In this document: positions 58,886-64,000 of the stretch, piece by piece | How positions within the stretch are numbered: the stretch's first letter is position 1 | Layout: every line of letters starts with the position of its first letter | Assembly (NCBI GenBank): GCA_019912315.1 | Contig: JAIOJA010000013.1 | Location: 62,001 to 126,000 of the forward strand | Direction of reading: 5' to 3' | DNA: 64,000 nucleotides | Origin: Planctomycetota bacterium | GTDB taxonomy: Bacteria > Planctomycetota > UBA8742 > UBA2392 | The notes under the pieces: generated by a model | Told to the model about the DNA's origin: nothing | The model's input: the letters and a program-made list of their open reading frames with translations, nothing else | Databases searched by the model: none | Made by a program: the position numbers and the translations under genes

Positions 58886-59856
58886 GTCCTGACCCGAAGT
58901 TTTGGATGCCGCAGACGCTTACCGACCAATGACAGCCACCACGCCTTGCGCAACTTCCGTTTCACACCCGGCAGCGGCTCCGCGGCACCCGTGATCCGCA
59001 TCCCCTCGTCGTACATGCGGCGGGCACTCGGCAGGTCGCCGGCGTACAGCAGGTGCTTCACGAAGTCCGAGTACGCCCCGGCCGCGCGTTTCCGCCAGGC
59101 CTGCTCATCCCAATTTGGCAGATGCGCGCACTTCTGTTTGATTTTTTCGAGCGCCAGCCGGCGGCGGGCGTCACGGGCAAGCTCGGCATCCATGCTGTCG
59201 ATGCGGCTGAGCGCGGTGTCGGAGTACGTGTAGACCGCTAGAATTTCTGGCACGGCGCAGAAGTTCGCGTAGTGGGACAGACGCGCGATCCACTCCGTAT
59301 CGGAGCCGGTCTTGAGGTCGGTATCGAATTCGCCGACAACTTCCCACATGGTCCGCGCGACGAGCAGTGTGATCAGGTGGGCGTCGAGGGTGCGGTCCAT
59401 GTACCTGCCCGGGTTGACGCCGCGGATCAGATTGGCGGGATCAGGTGGTTGAATGATCTCGCCTCGGGTGACCAGTTTGCGTGCCTGTGTGCAGCAAGCA
59501 TCGGCGTCGGTGCGTTGGACCTCGGCAACCTGCTTCTCGATCTTGGTCGGCAACCACTCGTCGTCATCGTCCAGAAAGGCGAAGTAAGCACCCGTTGAGC
59601 GATTGACCGCTGTGTTGCGGGCACTGGCGCAGCCGCCGTTGGGCTGGTTGATGAACAGTGGCTCAACGCCCGCGTCTCGGACTTTCGGCTCGATGAAGGT
59701 CATGGCTTCGGACGTATTGTCGGTGCTGCCATCGTTGACAAGCACCAGTTGCAGAGGGCGCCAGGTCTGTGCGACTACGGAATCCACGGAGCGGTGAAAC
59801 TCGCTCGCGCGGTTGTAGGTGGGGATGATGACGGAGACCAATGGGCCGGTACTCAT
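58882..59856 (-). CDS. Family 2 glycosyltransferase
   Basis: A 324-aa GT-A enzyme: VSVIIPTYNRASEFHRSVDS, LVLVNDGSTDNTSEA and YFAFLDDDDEWLPTKI carry the fold and metal-binding aspartates. The C-terminal half is helical and resembles that of the 56306-57262 enzyme. It is the first gene of the four-gene minus-strand set. It is divergent from the GT4 gene over 77 nt, which should hold both promoters. Confidence 0.9.
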   Translation of the reverse strand: MSTGPLVSVIIPTYNRASEFHRSVDSVVAQTWRPLQLVLVNDGSTDNTSEAMTFIEPKVRDAGVEPLFINQPNGGCASARNTAVNRSTGAYFAFLDDDDEWLPTKIEKQVAEVQRTDADACCTQARKLVTRGEIIQPPDPANLIRGVNPGRYMDRTLDAHLITLLVARTMWEVVGEFDTDLKTGSDTEWIARLSHYANFCAVPEILAVYTYSDTALSRIDSMDAELARDARRRLALEKIKQKCAHLPNWDEQAWRKRAAGAYSDFVKHLLYAGDLPSARRMYDEGMRITGAAEPLPGVKRKLRKAWWLSLVGKRLRHPKLRVRT

Positions 59857-59933
59857 CCAGGCAGGTTAATCCGGTTGGCGAAATGAGGAAGTTGCCACTG
59901 CATCGCAGGTGACAAATTCAGTAGCTTGCCGCC

Positions 59934-61139
59934 ATGCCCAAACTGCTTGTGATTGCAGGCGAATTCCCCAAAGCATCCGAGACGTTCGTCGTCGGGCACA
60001 TTCAGGGCATGATGCGGCGCGGATGGGAAGTCGCGGTCGCCGCTTACAACGTTGACGCCGCGGAGGTCAAGCGGGTGTTCGGGGAACTCGCACCGCCAAC
60101 GTTTGAACTGGAAGCCCGGGCGGCACAGATCCGAACCCGCGGCACGCTGGGGCGCTGGTGGGCGCTGCGCCGGATACTGGGGCCCGGGCACAAGAAGCTC
60201 TTCAGCCCCGGCGCGGGCAAGAAACAGCACGCCCGTGCGGCGGCGCTGTACGAAGTCGCCCGCCAGTGCCGCCCGGACGTGATGCACGCCCACTTCGGCC
60301 CGCTCGGGCTGGTAGCGTCGCCGGCAGCGCGCCTGTTAGGCATTCCGCTGCTCGTGAACTACCGTGGCTACGACTTTCTCAATTACCCGGCTGCAAGCGG
60401 CTGGCACGTATACGACTGGCTCGCGCCCGACGCAGTCGCCGTCGGGCACACCAGATTCTGTGAGGACATATTAAGGAAGCATTTGAAGATTCCGGTCGAG
60501 CACGTGCGCCGCGGTGTAAACCGTGGGCGATTCAATCCACCTGAGCGCCGTTCAAGCTGGGGCGACTCCGTGCGATTGCTTGCTGTGGGTCGCCTGATGT
60601 TCAGCAAGGGGCACCATCTCGCGATCGAGAGCCTGGCACTGCTGGGGCGCCTGCACCCGAACGTGCGATTTGAGCTGACCCTCGCCGGCGGCGGTGACTT
60701 CGGCGTCACGCTGACGACACTGGCGGATACCCTGGGCGTGCGGGATCGCGTGCACCTTGCCGGCAGCCTGACGCACGACGCCGTTGCGGAGTGTATGCGC
60801 AGCGCGGACATACTGCTGATTCCTTCTTTGCCGCGATCCGATGGCTGGGTCGAGAACTTCTGCACGGTGGCCAGCGAAGGGATTGCCAGCGGGTTGCCCG
60901 TTGTTGCGTCCAACCACGGCGGTATCCCGGAAGCGGTCGAGGGTGCTGGCGTGCTGGTCCCCGCTGGCAGCGCCAATGAGCTTGCGCGGGGCGTGGCACA
61001 TGTGATGGACACCCGCAGTCCCGCAGAATGGTCCACACATGCACTCAGCAAGGCCGAAGACTACCAGGACGCCTGGATGATGGATGACTACGAGCGGGTC
61101 ACCCGTGGCGCCATCGACGGCAAGTTTGCCGCGCGTTGA
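59934..61139 (+). CDS. Family 4 glycosyltransferase
   Basis: A 401-aa GT-B enzyme. The N-terminal domain starts LLVIAGEFPKASETFVVGH with the acceptor-side loop HAHFGPLGLV near 118. The C-terminal donor-binding domain carries VGRLMFSKGHHLAIESLALL (near 222), and the EX7E-type region SEGIASGLPVVASNHGGIPE. It belongs with WcaL/AmsK-like colanic or exopolysaccharide enzymes. It is a clear paralogue of the truncated gene at the right edge, which shares the ASETF motif. Confidence 0.92.
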   Translation: MPKLLVIAGEFPKASETFVVGHIQGMMRRGWEVAVAAYNVDAAEVKRVFGELAPPTFELEARAAQIRTRGTLGRWWALRRILGPGHKKLFSPGAGKKQHARAAALYEVARQCRPDVMHAHFGPLGLVASPAARLLGIPLLVNYRGYDFLNYPAASGWHVYDWLAPDAVAVGHTRFCEDILRKHLKIPVEHVRRGVNRGRFNPPERRSSWGDSVRLLAVGRLMFSKGHHLAIESLALLGRLHPNVRFELTLAGGGDFGVTLTTLADTLGVRDRVHLAGSLTHDAVAECMRSADILLIPSLPRSDGWVENFCTVASEGIASGLPVVASNHGGIPEAVEGAGVLVPAGSANELARGVAHVMDTRSPAEWSTHALSKAEDYQDAWMMDDYERVTRGAIDGKFAAR

Positions 61140-61162
61140 GCAGGCGTGTACAAGGGCCCTCC

Positions 61163-63043
61163 ATGTGTGGGATTGTAGGACAGCTTCGCCTTGACGGCTC
61201 GCCCGTAGACCCGGCGCACATCCAGGCCATGTGCGACGCCGTCGCGCATCGTGGGCCGGACGGCGAGGGCAAACACGTCAGCGGCAGCGTGGGGCTGGGG
61301 CACCGACGTCTGGCGATCATCGACTTGCAAGGCGGCGCCCAGCCCATGGCGACGCCCGATGACCAGGTCTGGGTCACGTTCAACGGCGAGATCTACAATT
61401 TCAAGGAGCTGCGCGCGGAGCTGGAAGGCGCGGGTGTGGAGTTCCGTACCAACAGCGACACGGAGGTGCTGCTGCACGGCTGGCGTCAGTGGGGCGACAG
61501 GCTGGTGCCGAAGCTGCGTGGCATGTTCGCGTTCTGTCTGGTGGATTACGACCAGCGCAAATGGCTGCTGGCCCGTGATCCTTTCGGCATCAAGCCGCTG
61601 TTCTACCGGCACGGCGATGGCGTGTTGGAGTTTTCATCCGAGTTGCACGCGCTGAAGTCCGTGCGCGGGCGGCTTGAGGCCGTCGAGTGGTTTTTGCGCT
61701 ACCAGTATGTGCCGAACCCGTACACGATTTTTCATGATGTCTGGAAGCTGCCCCCTGCGCACTTCATGCAGGGTACGCTTGACGGCAAGATCGGTGAGCC
61801 GGTGCGCTACTGGCGCATGGATTTCATTGAGCAACGCGGCGTAAGCGAAACCGAATGGCTCGAACGTCTGGACAGCGCGCTGCATGACTCTGTCCAGGCC
61901 CACCTGATCGCCGACGTGCCGGTGGGGCTGCTACTGTCGGGCGGCGTAGACAGCACCCTCGTCGCCCGCGAAATGGCTGAGCTGACGGGCGGCTCGGTCA
62001 AGGCCTTCACGATGGACTTCGACGTGGAGGGCTTCGGCGAGCTGGAGTACGCAAAGCAGGCCGCCGACAGGTACGGCATCGAGCTGGTTCACGACACACA
62101 GAGCGACGACTTCTGGGACGAACTGCCGGAGCTTGTGCGCCACTATGGCGAGCCATTCGGCGACAATTCGCTGATTCCAACCTGGCGCGTCACCAAACTG
62201 GCACGCGAACACGTACCCGTAGTGCTGGGCGGTGACGGGGGCGACGAGGGTTTTGGCGGGTACAAATTTCATGGCGACTGGCTGAAGCGCCCAGAGACGC
62301 GCAAGCGCCGCAAGCGGTTCTTCATGCGACCGAGCATACGCCACCTGAAGTCGCTGCTGTGGGCGCACATGCGGCGCATGGGGAGCGACTGGAACAATGC
62401 CTTCGACTGGGAGTTGCTGGTCGGCTACACACAGCTTGACGCCTGGCGCAAGCGCAATTCGCGCCGACTGCTTTGGAAATCGGACTTTCTGCCGCTGACG
62501 GATCGCCCCTCGCCGGCGTTTGAAGGGGCGGCAAACTTGATTGGCCGCGCACACCGCCTGGATTTCGCACAGGAGATGGACTTTCTTACCTATCTGCCCG
62601 GCGCAATTCTGCCGAAGTCGGACGTTGCGTCCATGTATCATGGCCTGGAAGTCCGCACGCCGTTTCTTGATTACAGAGTGCTGGAAGTGGCGAGTGCACT
62701 GCCGGCAAACCTGCGCGCAAACGTCGAAGACGGCGAGCGAAACCTGAAGATCCTGTTGCGCAAGAGCCTTGAGCGCGACTTTTCTCCGGACTTCGTCTAC
62801 CGCGGCAAGAAGGGTTTCGGAATTCCACGCGCACGGTGGTTCGCCAGAAGTGCCCGCGGGCGCGCGTTTATTGAGGGCCATCTACTGGATTCTTCGGCCG
62901 GACTGGGGGACTGGTTCGACATGAACCTGGTGCGACAGATGCTTGCTGAGCAGTCGGACGAGCAGGATCACAGCGCGATCCTGTGGCTGCTGCTTGTGCT
63001 GGCAATCTGGAAGTCCGGCAACCCCGGCGTGGTGTGGAGCTGA
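61163..63043 (+). CDS. asnB: Glutamine-dependent asparagine synthetase-type amidotransferase
   Basis: A 626-aa two-domain enzyme. The nucleophile is the N-terminal cysteine after Met removal (MCGIVGQL), with RGPDGEG and FNGEIYNFKEL completing the glutaminase. The synthetase PP-loop is LLLSGGVDSTLVA near 260, followed by YGEPFGDNS. Paralogous AsnB proteins in polysaccharide loci (for example exosortase-linked ones) amidate sugars or amino-sugar acids rather than aspartate. Its place between two GT4 genes favours that reading. Its stop overlaps the next start (TGATG). Confidence 0.9.
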   Translation: MCGIVGQLRLDGSPVDPAHIQAMCDAVAHRGPDGEGKHVSGSVGLGHRRLAIIDLQGGAQPMATPDDQVWVTFNGEIYNFKELRAELEGAGVEFRTNSDTEVLLHGWRQWGDRLVPKLRGMFAFCLVDYDQRKWLLARDPFGIKPLFYRHGDGVLEFSSELHALKSVRGRLEAVEWFLRYQYVPNPYTIFHDVWKLPPAHFMQGTLDGKIGEPVRYWRMDFIEQRGVSETEWLERLDSALHDSVQAHLIADVPVGLLLSGGVDSTLVAREMAELTGGSVKAFTMDFDVEGFGELEYAKQAADRYGIELVHDTQSDDFWDELPELVRHYGEPFGDNSLIPTWRVTKLAREHVPVVLGGDGGDEGFGGYKFHGDWLKRPETRKRRKRFFMRPSIRHLKSLLWAHMRRMGSDWNNAFDWELLVGYTQLDAWRKRNSRRLLWKSDFLPLTDRPSPAFEGAANLIGRAHRLDFAQEMDFLTYLPGAILPKSDVASMYHGLEVRTPFLDYRVLEVASALPANLRANVEDGERNLKILLRKSLERDFSPDFVYRGKKGFGIPRARWFARSARGRAFIEGHLLDSSAGLGDWFDMNLVRQMLAEQSDEQDHSAILWLLLVLAIWKSGNPGVVWS

Positions 63044-64000
63044 TGGACGACGCAGGCAAACGGCTTCTCGTTGTGACCGGCGACTTCCCCGTTGCCTCGG
63101 AAACATTCATAGCTGCGCACATCAGGGGCATGATCGCGCGTGGCTGGAAGGTAGCGGTATGCGCGGGAACGATCGATCCGGAGGGCGTCAGCCGGCTGTA
63201 TCCCCACAACCCGCCTGAGACTTTCGCGGTTGAAGCCCCCGCGCTGAAGTTTCGCAAGCGGTTCAGGTTCAACCAGACGCGGGGTTTGCGGCGCGACTTC
63301 GGCGGCGACTGGGCGGAGCAGTTCCCTGACGGCGGCGGTCCCCGCATGTATTCGCGGGCGCACGTGCTGCTGGAGTTTGCGCGGGCCTGGCGCCCGGATG
63401 CGGTGCATTGCCAGTTCGGGTTTCAGGCGCCGTTTGCCGGCCCGGTGGCCAACACTTTGGGTGTTCCCATGCTGGTGGTGTTTCGAGGCAACGATTTCAT
63501 TCGCTTCCCGCTGGAAAAGGGATGGGGCATCTACGGCAAGTTTCCGCGGCGCACGGTGGCGATCGCGCATTCCGATTTTTGTGAAGGACTGCTGAAGCGT
63601 CATCTGCGCGTCAAGGTGGCGCGTGTTCGGCGTGGCGTGAATCGCGCAAGTTTCAGCCCTCCGAAACGGGCGGACACGTGGGCGGGAACAGTTCGTCTGG
63701 TGGTGGTCGGGCGCCTGCGCTTCTTCAAAGGGCATCACCTCGCGCTGGAATCGCTGGCGCTGCTGCGGCGACTGGTACCTGACAAACGCTTCGAGCTGAC
63801 CATCGTCGGCGGCGGCGACCCGGAAGACTCCTTGTGGCGCAAGGCCGAGATTTTCGGTCTGCGCGAACGTGTGGAACTCACAGGTATGCTCCCTCCGGCC
63901 GACGTCGGCGAACAGATGCGCAAGGCCGACATCCACGTGATTCCGTCGCAGGCGGGCGCGGAGGGTTTCGTCGAAAATTTCTGCACGGTTGCGTCAGAAG
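63043..64000 (+). CDS. Family 4 glycosyltransferase, 3' truncated by window edge
   Basis: 319 residues of a GT-B enzyme without stop codon before the edge. The start ATG overlaps the asnB TGA. The opening LLVVTGDFPVASETFIAAH and VVVGRLRFFKGHHLALESLALL match the GT4 at 59934-61139, so the two arose by duplication. The end FVENFCTVASE is the donor-site region. It probably continues for about 80 residues and the glycan locus continues beyond. Confidence 0.9.
   Translation, partial: MDDAGKRLLVVTGDFPVASETFIAAHIRGMIARGWKVAVCAGTIDPEGVSRLYPHNPPETFAVEAPALKFRKRFRFNQTRGLRRDFGGDWAEQFPDGGGPRMYSRAHVLLEFARAWRPDAVHCQFGFQAPFAGPVANTLGVPMLVVFRGNDFIRFPLEKGWGIYGKFPRRTVAIAHSDFCEGLLKRHLRVKVARVRRGVNRASFSPPKRADTWAGTVRLVVVGRLRFFKGHHLALESLALLRRLVPDKRFELTIVGGGDPEDSLWRKAEIFGLRERVELTGMLPPADVGEQMRKADIHVIPSQAGAEGFVENFCTVASE

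Noticed and set aside
1..64000. tRNA, rRNA, tmRNA, SRP or RNase P RNA genes
   Set aside because: I found no T-loop-like GGTTCGANTCC with matching acceptor arms and no recognisable rRNA, tmRNA or SRP cores by eye. A covariance-model scan would be decisive.

Overview
The window is 64 kb of GC-rich, gene-dense bacterial chromosome. It carries a Kdo synthase (kdsA), a secretin and a porin-like protein, so the cell has an outer membrane. It also has sigma-54, a Minf_1886-family protein, many large lipoproteins, modular carboxypeptidase-regulatory-like proteins and a VWA protein. That mix is most like Planctomycetota, or more broadly the PVC group. This is inference from gene content: no rRNA gene or other marker here settles it. 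I recognised no tRNA, rRNA, CRISPR array, insertion sequence or prophage.

Layout. 1-2.2 kb: the end of a KAS I-type ketosynthase gene followed directly by a CrtI/carotenoid-isomerase-like FAD enzyme, the truncated tail of a lipid or polyene-type cluster. 2.2-5.6 kb: a RicT/PSP1 protein, metG and a Minf_1886 protein. 5.5-14.4 kb (minus strand): a phosphotransferase/P-loop kinase fusion, a lipoprotein secretin, an orphan TPR regulator half and a PDZ-ended modular protein. 14.7-18.3 kb: sdhB-sdhA-sdhC, whose membrane subunit resembles the type F (Rieske-containing) enzyme. 18.5-28 kb: an MFS carrier, a VOC protein, an ABC exporter pair, a VWA protein, kdsA and a MocR-type regulator. 28-37 kb: rpoN-recR, def, TPR proteins, rpsT and lipoproteins. 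36.8-44.7 kb: a tail-anchored disordered protein overlapping a porin gene, a SemiSWEET, a P-type ATPase and ispH. 44.9-49.7 kb: secreted proteins of unknown function, a frameshifted lipoprotein gene and about 0.5 kb without genes.

49.7-53.3 kb holds the most novel-looking gene set: a minus-strand array of two paralogous lipoproteins, each with two CxxCH haem motifs, around a third lipoprotein, followed by an HD phosphohydrolase and a degenerate receiver-domain protein. 53.4-56.3 kb: a CPBP protease overlapping a COG2509 flavoprotein, and a GyrI-like protein. From 56.3 kb to the right edge is a glycan locus: three family 2 glycosyltransferases, a sialyltransferase-like (GT29-type) protein, two paralogous family 4 glycosyltransferases and an asparagine-synthetase-type amidotransferase.

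The most unusual non-coding signal is a set of intergenic elements between 7 and 28 kb. Five of them are built from strictly 7-bp-phased degenerate words in two inverted arms; a sixth is looser. Each element has its own word. Two of them separate the three sdh genes.
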